From: Pseudomonadota bacterium
GTDB lineage: Bacteria; Pseudomonadota; Gammaproteobacteria; Steroidobacterales; Steroidobacteraceae
Direction: 5' to 3'
DNA: 38,454 nt
Assembly (NCBI GenBank): GCA_023391335.1
Contig: JAEWBG010000107.1
Location: forward strand, 1 to 38,454
The position numbers and the translations under genes were made by a program. Below the pieces are notes generated by a model that saw only the letters and a list, made by a program, of their open reading frames with translations, was not told the DNA's origin and did not search any database. Positions 23,631 through 30,906 of this stretch are shown piece by piece; the stretch's first letter is position 1, and each line of letters begins with the position of its first letter.

Positions 23631-25028
23631 ATGGCCGATCCCACCGTTGTTCTGCTCTCGCGAATCCAGTTCGGATTCGTCATGAGCTTTCACATCATCT
23701 TTCCCGCATTCACGATCGGGCTCGCAAGCTGGCTGGCTTTTCTCGCAGGGGCTTACCTCAAGACGAAACGTACGCTGTATCGCGAGCTGTATCTCTTCTG
23801 GCTGAAGATCTTCGCGGTCTCGTTCGCATTGGGTGTCGTATCCGGCATCGTGATGAGCTTTCAGTTCGGCACGAACTGGGCGGTGCTATCTGAACGTGCC
23901 GGCAACATCCTCGGACCGTTGCTCGCGTATGAGGTGCTCACCGCCTTCTTTCTCGAAGCGACGTTTCTGGGCGTGATGTTGTTCGGTTGGCGCAAGGTCA
24001 CGCCGAAGACGCATTTCTTTGCGACCTGCATGGTCGCACTCGGCACGTTGATTTCGACTTTCTGGATCATCTCGGCGAACAGCTGGATGCACACGCCAAG
24101 CGGCTATCAAATCGTCAACGGCGTGTTCGAGCCCGCGAATTGGTGGCGGATCGTTTTCAACCCGTCGTTTCCCTATCGACTCGCACACATGGTGCTCGCC
24201 GCGTTTATCACAACCTGTTTCGTGATCGGCGGGGTGAGCGCTGACTATTTGATCCGCAATCGCCATGTCGAAGGTGCGACGTTGATGTTGAAGCTGGCGA
24301 TTGCATTCGGTGCTATTGCGGTGCCGCTGCAGATTCTCGCCGGCGATCTTTCGGGACTGGAAGTTCACGAGAATCAGCCCGTCAAACTCGCGGCCATCGA
24401 AGGCCACTGGGAGACGCACCGCGGCGCGCCACTGATCTTGTTCGCGCTCCCCAACCAACAGGAAGAACGCAATGAGCACGAGATCGCGATTCCCAAACTC
24501 GGCAGCCTGATCATCACGCACAGTCTCGATGGCGAAATCAAGGGACTCAAGGAGTTCGCACCCGCAGATCGCCCGCCCGTGACGCCCGTCTTTTGGGCCT
24601 TCCGCGTAATGGTCGCAATTGGCTTTCTCATGCTCGCACTCGTGACCCTTTCGGCGATTCAATGGAAGCGCGGCGTACTCGCCCAATCGCGACTGCTACT
24701 ACGCTGGTGGACGTGGATGATTCCCGCGGGATTCGTCGCGGTGCTGTCAGGCTGGTACACGACAGAGATTGGACGTCAGCCCTTCGTCATACAGGGCCTG
24801 TTGCGCACTGCCGATGCCGCCAGCGCAATCAGTGCCGCGAGCGTGAAGACCTCGCTCGTCGTATTCGCATCGATCTACTTGTTCGTCTTCATCGCCGGCA
24901 CGTACTACTTGCTCAAGCTCCTGCGCAAAGGTCCGCAACCGGTCGAAGACGCTCTGCGCCACCCGGAAGACACGCGCGCGGCACGGCCACTGTCTGTGCC
25001 GGAAGAGGAGATCGAGATACGAACATGA
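23631..25028 (+). CDS. cydA: Cytochrome bd-type ubiquinol oxidase subunit I (short-Q-loop, CIO type)
   Basis: 465 residues, inner membrane. Subunit I oxidises ubiquinol and carries the hemes that reduce O2 to water. The axial ligand His21 lies in RIQFGFVMSFHIIFPAFTIG; MSFQFGTNW follows; the two conserved glutamates of the haem b595/d site are in AYEVLTAFFLEATF; GRQPF (from 381) replaces the usual GRQPW. E. coli CydA has about 522 residues; the shortfall falls in the Q-loop, as in cyanide-insensitive oxidases (CioA). Start chosen at MADPTVVLLSR because the first helix begins there; upstream in-frame codons translate repeat DNA. cydB follows after a 123-base spacer. Confidence 0.96.
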   Translation: MADPTVVLLSRIQFGFVMSFHIIFPAFTIGLASWLAFLAGAYLKTKRTLYRELYLFWLKIFAVSFALGVVSGIVMSFQFGTNWAVLSERAGNILGPLLAYEVLTAFFLEATFLGVMLFGWRKVTPKTHFFATCMVALGTLISTFWIISANSWMHTPSGYQIVNGVFEPANWWRIVFNPSFPYRLAHMVLAAFITTCFVIGGVSADYLIRNRHVEGATLMLKLAIAFGAIAVPLQILAGDLSGLEVHENQPVKLAAIEGHWETHRGAPLILFALPNQQEERNEHEIAIPKLGSLIITHSLDGEIKGLKEFAPADRPPVTPVFWAFRVMVAIGFLMLALVTLSAIQWKRGVLAQSRLLLRWWTWMIPAGFVAVLSGWYTTEIGRQPFVIQGLLRTADAASAISAASVKTSLVVFASIYLFVFIAGTYYLLKLLRKGPQPVEDALRHPEDTRAARPLSVPEEEIEIRT

Positions 25029-25032
25029 GAAT

Positions 25033-25137
25033 CAGACGCAACACAGAGCGCGCAAAGGTGAACAAAGTAGATCTGGTGCTGCCTTCAGCCTGGCGCTCCT
25101 CGTAGTCATCGCGTTCTTTTTTTGCGTTCTCTGCGGC
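25033..25137. repeat. Inverted purine-rich repeat pair between cydA and cydB
   Basis: Forward copy 25033-25067 (begins cagacgcaacacagagcg) starts 5 bases after the cydA stop. A reverse-strand copy at 25111-25137 contains tttttttgcgttctctgcgg. The complement of the latter shares ccgcagagaacgca with the copy at 23221. The pair separates two genes that are usually tightly coupled. Confidence 0.55.
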
Positions 25138-25151
25138 CATTCATTCTTTCC

Positions 25152-26162
25152 ATGACAACGCACGAAATCCTGCCCATCATCTGGTTCGCCATCATCGGCT
25201 TCGGCGTATTCATGTACGTCTTGCTCGACGGCTTCGTGCTCGGGCTCGGAATCCTCGCACCCTTTGCCGAAGACAAAGATCAGCTCGATCGCATGATGAA
25301 CACCGCGGCGCCAATCTGGGACGGCAACGAAACCTGGCTGATTCTTGGCGGCGCAGGACTGCTCGCTGCATTTCCCAAAGCGTACGCGTTGATGTTGTCG
25401 GGCTTGTATCTGCCCGTTCTCTTGATGCTGGTCGCGCTCGTGCTGCGCGGCGTTTCGTTCGAATTCCGTTTCAAGGCGCACACATCGAAGCGCCTGTGGG
25501 GAATCTGTTTCGCAGTGGGCTCGATCGCGGCTGCTTTCGCACAAGGCTTGATGCTCGGCGCCATCGTCGAAGGCATGCCCGTCGAGGGCGGCAAATATCT
25601 CGGCGGGCCGTTCGCGTGGTTCAGTCCCTTCTCGATGTTAACGGGCGTCGCAGTGGTGTTCGGCTACGCACTACTGGGCAGCACGTGGGTGATCATGAAG
25701 ACCGATGGGGCTTTGCAGAACGTTGCTTTTGCCCTGACGCGACCTCTCGTCGCTGTCGTCGTTGCCTTCATGATGCTCGTGAGTACATGGCTGCCTTTCT
25801 TGAGCAGCCACATCATGACGCGATGGTTCGAGAGCGGCCACTTCATTTGGCTATCGCCAGTGCCGTTGCTCGCCTTGGTTAACGCCGTGTTGCTATGGCG
25901 GGCGGTGATGCGCCGTGCCGAGCATGCACCATTCATACTGGCGCTGAGCTTTTTCGCGCTGGGATTTATCGGGTTGGTGCTCGGCATCTGGCCGAATCTA
26001 CTGCCGCCGAACTTGAGTATCTGGGAGGCAGCGGCGCCCCCATCGACTCAGGGCTTCGTGCTCGTCGGCACGTTAATCATGCTGCCGGCCGTCCTTGGCT
26101 ACACGTATTGGTCCTATTCAGTCTTCCGCGGCAAGATCGCCGCGGAGACCGGGTATCACTGA
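25152..26162 (+). CDS. cydB: Cytochrome bd-type ubiquinol oxidase subunit II
   Basis: 336 residues, about eight to nine membrane helices; pairs with CydA. It starts MTTHEILPIIWFAIIGFGVF and continues MYVLLDGFVLGLGIL, the typical CydB N-terminus with the conserved LDGFxxGxG. Also typical are PIWDGNETWLILGGAGLLAAFP and LRGVSFEFRFK. Start chosen at this ATG because the family begins directly with the first helix. No CydX/DUF2474-like small subunit follows on the same strand; a tiny gene on the other strand overlaps the last 7 bases. Confidence 0.96.
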   Translation: MTTHEILPIIWFAIIGFGVFMYVLLDGFVLGLGILAPFAEDKDQLDRMMNTAAPIWDGNETWLILGGAGLLAAFPKAYALMLSGLYLPVLLMLVALVLRGVSFEFRFKAHTSKRLWGICFAVGSIAAAFAQGLMLGAIVEGMPVEGGKYLGGPFAWFSPFSMLTGVAVVFGYALLGSTWVIMKTDGALQNVAFALTRPLVAVVVAFMMLVSTWLPFLSSHIMTRWFESGHFIWLSPVPLLALVNAVLLWRAVMRRAEHAPFILALSFFALGFIGLVLGIWPNLLPPNLSIWEAAAPPSTQGFVLVGTLIMLPAVLGYTYWSYSVFRGKIAAETGYH

Positions 26163-26332
26163 GCTTGTTGGCTAATCGTCGGGCGGGAGTCATCGGCGGG
26201 CTTTTGGCAAGGACAGCCGCAAAACAGCATCCAAAGCCACAAGCCCAGCAGCGTTCCGACCAGACCTCCGACCCCTGAACCGATGACGATGGACCTCAAT
26301 CGTGGCGGTTCGTTATGAGCACCGTTTCCCAT
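26156..26332 (-). CDS. Tiny Gly-zipper, Cys-rich membrane protein, unknown
   Basis: 58 residues: a short polar N-terminus (MGNGAHNEPPRLR), one membrane helix rich in spaced glycines (IVIGSGVGGLVGTLLGLWLW), then MLFCGCPCQK with three closely spaced cysteines and a polar tail. GGGGAG lies six bases before the ATG, strong support for translation. It converges with cydB and overlaps its 3' end by 7 bases, and diverges from the kinase gene. Gly-rich helices often self-associate and the Cys trio could bind metal or be lipid- or disulfide-linked. Not recognised as a known family. Confidence 0.62.
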   Translation of the reverse strand: MGNGAHNEPPRLRSIVIGSGVGGLVGTLLGLWLWMLFCGCPCQKPADDSRPTISQQAQ

Positions 26333-26432
26333 GCGTGTCTCCCCTTGTTGATGTTGTAGGGCACGCAAGTCTTGCGCGTCATTGCCGCATGAGCAAGTGG
26401 CCTTTAGTATCGGCACCGCTCCGGTACCCTCC

Positions 26433-29123
26433 ATGCCCACGTCCAATCCCTCATCCATCGAGGAAATTCTGCGTCTTGCGGAGCCGCTGTCCCCGGCCGA
26501 GCAGGCGGATTTTCTGCGCAAGACGTGTGGTGCACGCACTTCATTGCGAGCCGTCGCATCCGAAGCATTGCGCAAACGCTCGTCTGCGGCCTGGTGGGAA
26601 AACGACATCGAGAACGCCGACCCACCCGATGCGGCCAATGTCGACACCTACGAGCAGATTGGACCTTATCGCGTCATTCGCACGCTCGGCGAAGGCGGCA
26701 TGGGCAAGGTTGTGCTCGCAGAGCGAGCGGATGCGCAATTCACCCAGCAAGTTGCGATCAAGCTAGTCCGCCGCGGACTCACGTCGCGTCAAATCCTGAG
26801 CCGCCTCAAATTGGAGCGGCAGATTCTCGCGACGCTGAATCATCCGAACATCGCCAAGCTCTTAGACGGCGGCACGACTTCCGAAGGCACTCCATACATC
26901 GTGATGGAGTACATCGAAGGCACCCCGATCGATCAGTACTGCAACGAACGCAAGCTCAACGTCACCGAGCGATTGATGTTGTTTCAACGCGTTTGTGCTG
27001 CCGTTCACTATGCGCACCAAAACCTGATCGTTCATCGCGACTTGAAACCCAGCAACATCCTGATCGATGCGCAGGGCTCACCGAAACTCCTGGACTTCGG
27101 TATCGCGAAAATTCTCGATGACAGAGAGATGGGACATACGCTTGCGGTGACGCACGCAGACGTGCGCGTGCTAACGCCCGATCACGCTAGCCCCGAGCAA
27201 GTCCGCGGTGAACCGATCACCACGGCGAGCGACACGTATGTGTTGGGTGTCCTGCTCTACGAACTGCTCACCGGACACAAGCCGTACACACTCGAGAGCT
27301 ACAAGTTGAGCGCGATCGAGGCAGCCATTTGTTATGACGAGCCGATGCCGCTCGACAGCGTCTTCTCCACGCACGGATCGACGGCTGCGGAGGAACTCCT
27401 CGCGCGAGTTTGCGAAGAGCGTTCGACCACCGAATCCAAGTTGCATCGGCAGCTATCAGGCGATTTGAACAATGTGGTGATGACGGCCCTGCGCAAGGAG
27501 CCCGAACGTCGTTATCCATCGGTCGAACAGTTCTCGGCCGACATTGGACGCTTCTTGAGCAATAACCCAGTCACAGCGCGTCCCGATACGGTTAGCTACC
27601 GCACAGCGAAGTTCATTCAGCGCCACACGTTCGGCGTGATCAGCAGCTCACTTGCGGTGCTTGCGCTGATCGCGTTTGCGATCACGACCGCGGTTCAAGC
27701 CGAGCGGATCAACCGCGAACGCGTCAAGGCACAGGAAGTCGCCTCATTTATGACTGGCTTGTTCGAAGGCGCCGATCCCAATCTCGTGCGCGGCAACGAA
27801 CTCACCGTTCGCGAGCTGCTGGACCAAGGCGCCACGCGACTCTCAAGCGAGCTCGGCAGGGCACCGGAAGTGCGCGCGAGCTTATTGGACACGCTCGGTA
27901 ACGTTTACTGGAACATCGGCGCATACGATCGAGCGATTCAAACCAGCACTGAAGCACTGAACCTTCGCAAACAACTTCACGGTAATGACGATCCAGGCGT
28001 CTTTGGCAGCAACTATCAGCTCGCGACTGCGTTGATCGAACACCGAGATTTGGCAGCAGCGGAACGTCACCTAGAGCAGAGCCTCGCCACCGCGAAGAAG
28101 GCCTACGGCGATGAGAGTTCTCAAGTCGGAGAAGTGCTCGGGCGTTTCGGGCGTCTGCGCCACTTGCAGCAACGATTCAAAGAGGCGTCGTCGTTCTACG
28201 CGCAGAGCATCCGATTACTGGAGAAGGATCCAAAGGCAAACTTGTTCGAGCTATCGAACAACACCAACGACTACGCGATTCTCCTGAACTATCTGGGCGA
28301 TGCGCCCGGCGCCGAATCGCTATTTAGAAAAACCTTGGCTCTACGCCAAGCGCACTTCGGTGCGGACCACCCGGTGGTGGCGATTGCAATGAACAATCTC
28401 GGCGTCGCGCTCGAGCAGCAGGGCAAGCTCGCGGAAGCCGAACAGTACTTGTCCAAGTCGGTCGCTTTGCATCGCAAACTCTACGGCGAGAAGAACAACA
28501 ACTACGTTGCAGCACTTCGCGCCTACGGCCGGTTGCAGCGGCATAGGGGCAAGCTCAAGGAAGCAGAGGCGACTTTTCGAGACGCGCTTGCCAAGCAGCA
28601 AGAGCTCACCGGCCCCGACCATGAGTTGGTCGGATACACGCGTGCCAATCTCGCGAATGTCTTATTAGATGAGGCAAACGCCGCCGGTGCAGAGCGAGAG
28701 ACTAGAGAAGCGCTCAGGGTGTACGCGCAGCACTACGCCAACGATCATTTATATGTAGCCGCCGCTCAGCGCATCTTGGGATTGGCGCTCCTCGCGCAAG
28801 GCAAGTTCGATGCAGCTGCATCTGCACTGAACTCGGCCATCGCAACGCAAGAAAAGAACCTCGATGAACACAACCCGCAGCTTGCGCTGTCGCAGGCCGC
28901 ACTCGGCGAGTTGAAGCTCGCACAACGCGACTACGCACAAGCCGAGCCGTTGCTCGTGGGCCGCTACGGCCTGATCACCCAGACCCAAGGACCCCAGGAC
29001 GGATCAACCCAAAGACTGCGCGCTGCCATCACCCGCCTCTACAAGGAAACCGGACGCGAGGCGCAGCTCCAAGCCGTCCTGCAGCAAACCTCACCCCAAA
29101 GCCAGGTCACCGCATCGCGCTAG
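26433..29123 (+). CDS. PknB-like serine/threonine protein kinase with C-terminal TPR repeats
   Basis: 896 residues. A short N-terminal region (SIEEILRLAEPLSPAEQADF) precedes a Hanks-type kinase: Gly loop LGEGGMGKVV, catalytic Lys110 in VAIKLV, HRDLKPSN (His201, Asp203), DFGIAK (Asp221) and the P+1 region ASPEQVRGE. A membrane helix lies at about 397-417 (ISSSLAVLALIAFAI), followed by an extracytoplasmic part made of repeated TPR-like units with conserved spacing (for example VAIAMNNLGVALEQQGKLAE, then AEQYLSKSVALHRKLYG). Several units start with ALxLR...G...HP, as in tetratricopeptide kinases of myxobacteria and xanthomonads. ATG 26433 was chosen over upstream TTG/GTG codons; no clear ribosome binding site. 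Role likely envelope or stress signalling; substrate unknown. Confidence 0.92.
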   Translation: MPTSNPSSIEEILRLAEPLSPAEQADFLRKTCGARTSLRAVASEALRKRSSAAWWENDIENADPPDAANVDTYEQIGPYRVIRTLGEGGMGKVVLAERADAQFTQQVAIKLVRRGLTSRQILSRLKLERQILATLNHPNIAKLLDGGTTSEGTPYIVMEYIEGTPIDQYCNERKLNVTERLMLFQRVCAAVHYAHQNLIVHRDLKPSNILIDAQGSPKLLDFGIAKILDDREMGHTLAVTHADVRVLTPDHASPEQVRGEPITTASDTYVLGVLLYELLTGHKPYTLESYKLSAIEAAICYDEPMPLDSVFSTHGSTAAEELLARVCEERSTTESKLHRQLSGDLNNVVMTALRKEPERRYPSVEQFSADIGRFLSNNPVTARPDTVSYRTAKFIQRHTFGVISSSLAVLALIAFAITTAVQAERINRERVKAQEVASFMTGLFEGADPNLVRGNELTVRELLDQGATRLSSELGRAPEVRASLLDTLGNVYWNIGAYDRAIQTSTEALNLRKQLHGNDDPGVFGSNYQLATALIEHRDLAAAERHLEQSLATAKKAYGDESSQVGEVLGRFGRLRHLQQRFKEASSFYAQSIRLLEKDPKANLFELSNNTNDYAILLNYLGDAPGAESLFRKTLALRQAHFGADHPVVAIAMNNLGVALEQQGKLAEAEQYLSKSVALHRKLYGEKNNNYVAALRAYGRLQRHRGKLKEAEATFRDALAKQQELTGPDHELVGYTRANLANVLLDEANAAGAERETREALRVYAQHYANDHLYVAAAQRILGLALLAQGKFDAAASALNSAIATQEKNLDEHNPQLALSQAALGELKLAQRDYAQAEPLLVGRYGLITQTQGPQDGSTQRLRAAITRLYKETGREAQLQAVLQQTSPQSQVTASR

Positions 29124-29225
29124 CCCATCGATGGCGGCTCCAGGCCCGCCCTTCCCTCATCGCCGGACTTCCCTCATCGCTGGTCCCTCATCGCTGGACA
29201 TCCATCTTCTTCGGTCCGGGTTTCC

Positions 29226-29319
29226 CCTCCCTTTGGACACCCATCGATCGGCGCGCCCCTTCCACTTGCGCGCCCTCTCCAGCTCCCTTTCCCCTTTGGA
29301 CACGCATCGATTGGCGCGT
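29226..29319 (+). repeat. 94-base direct repeat, copy 1
   Basis: Matches 29546-29639 at 91 of 94 positions with a constant offset of 320. It contains two TTTGGACAC(C/G)CATCGAT cores separated by cggcgcgccccttc-type and ctctccagctccctttcc-type sequence. Confidence 0.9.
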
Positions 29320-29405
29320 GGGCTTCCCCACCTTTGGACACCCATCGAACAGCGCCTCGGTTCGCTACCGCCCTCTCGCGTCAGGGTGGCTGTCCGGAAG
29401 TCCCA

Positions 29406-29460
29406 TTTGGACACCCATCTTCCCTGGGTATCAACGTAGGTTATTGGTGGGTGTCCAACA
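29406..29460 (+). repeat. Hairpin-forming 55-base repeat, copy 1
   Basis: Near-identical (one change) to 29689-29743. TTGGACACCCA at the left end is the exact complement of TGGGTGTCCAA at the right end, enclosing a loop with ccctgggtatcaacgtagg. Confidence 0.9.
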
Positions 29461-29545
29461 TCGAGTCGCCTCCAACACCGAGTCGCCGCCTTTCGAGTGA
29501 AGCCAGTTGATGGGTGTCCAACGGGAAGTAATCCCTTGGACATTC

Positions 29546-29639
29546 CCTCCCTTTGGACACCCATCGATCGGCGCGCCCCTTCGACTTGCGCGCCCTCTCC
29601 AGCTCCCTTTCCGCTTTGGACACCCATCGATTGGCGCGT
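29546..29639 (+). repeat. 94-base direct repeat, copy 2
   Basis: Second copy of 29226-29319. Differences are three single-base changes. Its end (29616-29635) is complementary at 18 of 20 positions to 29868-29887, linking the left and right halves of the mosaic. Confidence 0.9.
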
Positions 29640-29688
29640 CGCTTCCACCTACCTTTCCCGTTTGGACTTTCCGCTTTGGATAATCCCT

Positions 29689-29743
29689 TTTGGACACCCA
29701 CCTTCCCTGGGTATCAACGTAGGTTATTGGTGGGTGTCCAACA
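29689..29743 (+). repeat. Hairpin-forming 55-base repeat, copy 2
   Basis: The stem extends to 13 perfect pairs, TTGGACACCCACC with GGTGGGTGTCCAA. The single difference from copy 1 lengthens the stem, and the loop is unchanged. Confidence 0.9.
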
Positions 29744-29817
29744 CCGACCAACACTTGGTGGGTGTCCAACACCGACCAACACCGGGTTATTGGTGGGTGT
29801 CCAACACCGACCAACAC
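29727..29817 (+). repeat. Three identical 28-base units
   Basis: The unit begins ttggtgggtgtccaacaccg and ends accaacac. Copies at 29727-29754 and 29755-29782 are directly adjacent; a third at 29790-29817 follows a 7-base insert. A degenerate fourth begins near 29825. The first unit overlaps the right stem of the hairpin at 29689-29743. Confidence 0.9.
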
Positions 29818-30262
29818 CGAGACCGGTGGCAGGTGTCCAACACGGAGTCGCCCCTGTTTCGAGTGGAGCCAGTTGATGGGTGTCCAAATGGAAGGAGGTC
29901 CCTCCCAAGGACCTCGACCCGAACCCATAAAGGAGGCGCCAATGTATGGCTGTCCAAATCCGAAGGAAGTGGGTATCCAACCCCCAGGAACGGTACAAAG
30001 CAGAAGGTCGCTCTGGGCAAAGACTGACGTGTGGACATCCAACAGACGCCTTGGATCTGGACAAAGAAGGCGTCCCAAATTCCCCCCGGCTATCCGTGTA
30101 CGGCCCAATAAACGGTTTGGAAACGTCCTGCCCCAAAGGGCAATTGCCGATTTCCCTAGGCCGGACGTACGATGGATCGCAACACTAAGTGGGCATACAA
30201 CCGCCCTGCACGGCGCCGGACCGTCATGCATTCATTGGCAGGAGCGAGCTTGGGGTACGCCT

Positions 30263-30895
30263 ATGAACATTCTCATCGTCGACGACCATCCCCTCTTCCG
30301 CGCGGGATTCCACGCCGTGCTCGAGCAGAGCGATCTGGATGCGGGCGTACTGAGCGTCTCGTCGGTGCCCGAAGCATTGCAGATGCTGCAACGAGACGGC
30401 GACATCGGCCTCGTGCTCCTCGACATTCATCTCAAGGGTGACGACGGCTTTGCCGCGCTGAAGAAGATCGGCGAACGCTTTCCCACCACCGCATGCATTT
30501 TGATTTCCGGCGACGAGGGTGACGGCGTCGCCTCTCGCGCCGTCGCTTCCGGCGCGTCCGGCTTCATTCCGAAGTCCTTCACCGCGGATGAAATGGTCGC
30601 GGCGATTCAGAAAGTGCTGGCAGGCGAGATCTTTGTGCCCGCGAGTACGGGCACTACGAACGCGGATGCACCTCACGGCTTGACGCTTCGCCAACTCGAA
30701 GTCATCAACATGTTGGGCCGTGGATTCTCGAACAAAGAAATCGCTCGAGCCCTCGACGTCGCCGAACGCACCGTGAAAGCACATGTGAGCGCGGTGTTCG
30801 AAGCGCTCAATGTTCGCAACCGCACTCAAGCAGTCCTCGTCGCACAGAAGCGAGGCTTCTTGCCTGCAACTCAGTCTTACGCCGCCGCTCGATAA
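30263..30895 (+). CDS. NarL/FixJ-family response regulator with LuxR-type HTH
   Basis: 210 residues. The receiver begins MNILIVDDHPLFRAGF, has the phospho-acceptor in VLLDIHLKGDDG and the late Lys in GFIPKSF. The C-terminal LuxR helix-turn-helix reads LTLRQLEVINMLGRGFSNKE, then IARALDVAERTVKAHVSAVF. Start chosen at the Met where the receiver fold begins; everything upstream in this frame is repeat DNA. The hybrid kinase gene begins 11 bases after its stop, so the two form a signalling pair like the EraR/ErcS-type systems of pseudomonads. Its promoter must lie in or just after the repeat mosaic. Confidence 0.94.
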   Translation: MNILIVDDHPLFRAGFHAVLEQSDLDAGVLSVSSVPEALQMLQRDGDIGLVLLDIHLKGDDGFAALKKIGERFPTTACILISGDEGDGVASRAVASGASGFIPKSFTADEMVAAIQKVLAGEIFVPASTGTTNADAPHGLTLRQLEVINMLGRGFSNKEIARALDVAERTVKAHVSAVFEALNVRNRTQAVLVAQKRGFLPATQSYAAAR

Positions 30896-30906
30896 TCAAC
30901 CACGCT

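Larger units (their letters stand above)
29483..29888 (+). repeat. 40-base direct repeat pair ending in GATGGGTGTCCAA
   Basis: 29483-29522 and 29848-29888 share the order gtcgcc, tttcgagtg, then agccagttgatgggtgtcca, with a few changes. This shows that the right-hand boundary of the cassette was duplicated along with the hairpin and 94-base blocks. Confidence 0.8.
29124..30262. repeat. 1.1-kb repeat mosaic built on TTGGACACCCA / TGGGTGTCCAA
   Basis: No convincing gene. The left half carries TTTGGACACCC(A)TC-type copies at 29232, 29333, 29406, 29552, 29615 and 29689, plus a variant at 29295. The right half carries the complementary TGGGTGTCCAA at 29448, 29511, 29731, 29759, 29794 and 29877, with decayed copies at 29830, 29947, 29974 and 30032. 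Larger duplicated blocks are listed separately. Near the left edge TCCCTCATCGC(C/T)GG occurs three times (29153, 29170, 29184). A hairpin GAGGTCC/GGACCTC with a seven-base loop is at 29895-29915. From about 30050 to the next gene no repeat is seen. Composition is C-rich on the left and unlike flanking genes. Confidence 0.9.

Noticed and set aside
25029..25105. CydX-like small subunit gene between cydA and cydB
   Set aside because: The only short frame (from ATG 25025) translates repeat DNA into a basic peptide with no membrane helix.
29727..29817. CRISPR-like array
   Set aside because: Units are adjacent or separated by 7 bases with no unique spacers of regular length, and no cas gene is in the window.
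29157..30231. Long minus-strand open frames through the repeat mosaic (29157-29648 and 29431-30231)
   Set aside because: Both translate repeat units (MGVQ, GHPPI-type phrases) in shifting frames, have no ribosome binding site or recognisable domain, and arise because the repeat lacks stops in that frame.
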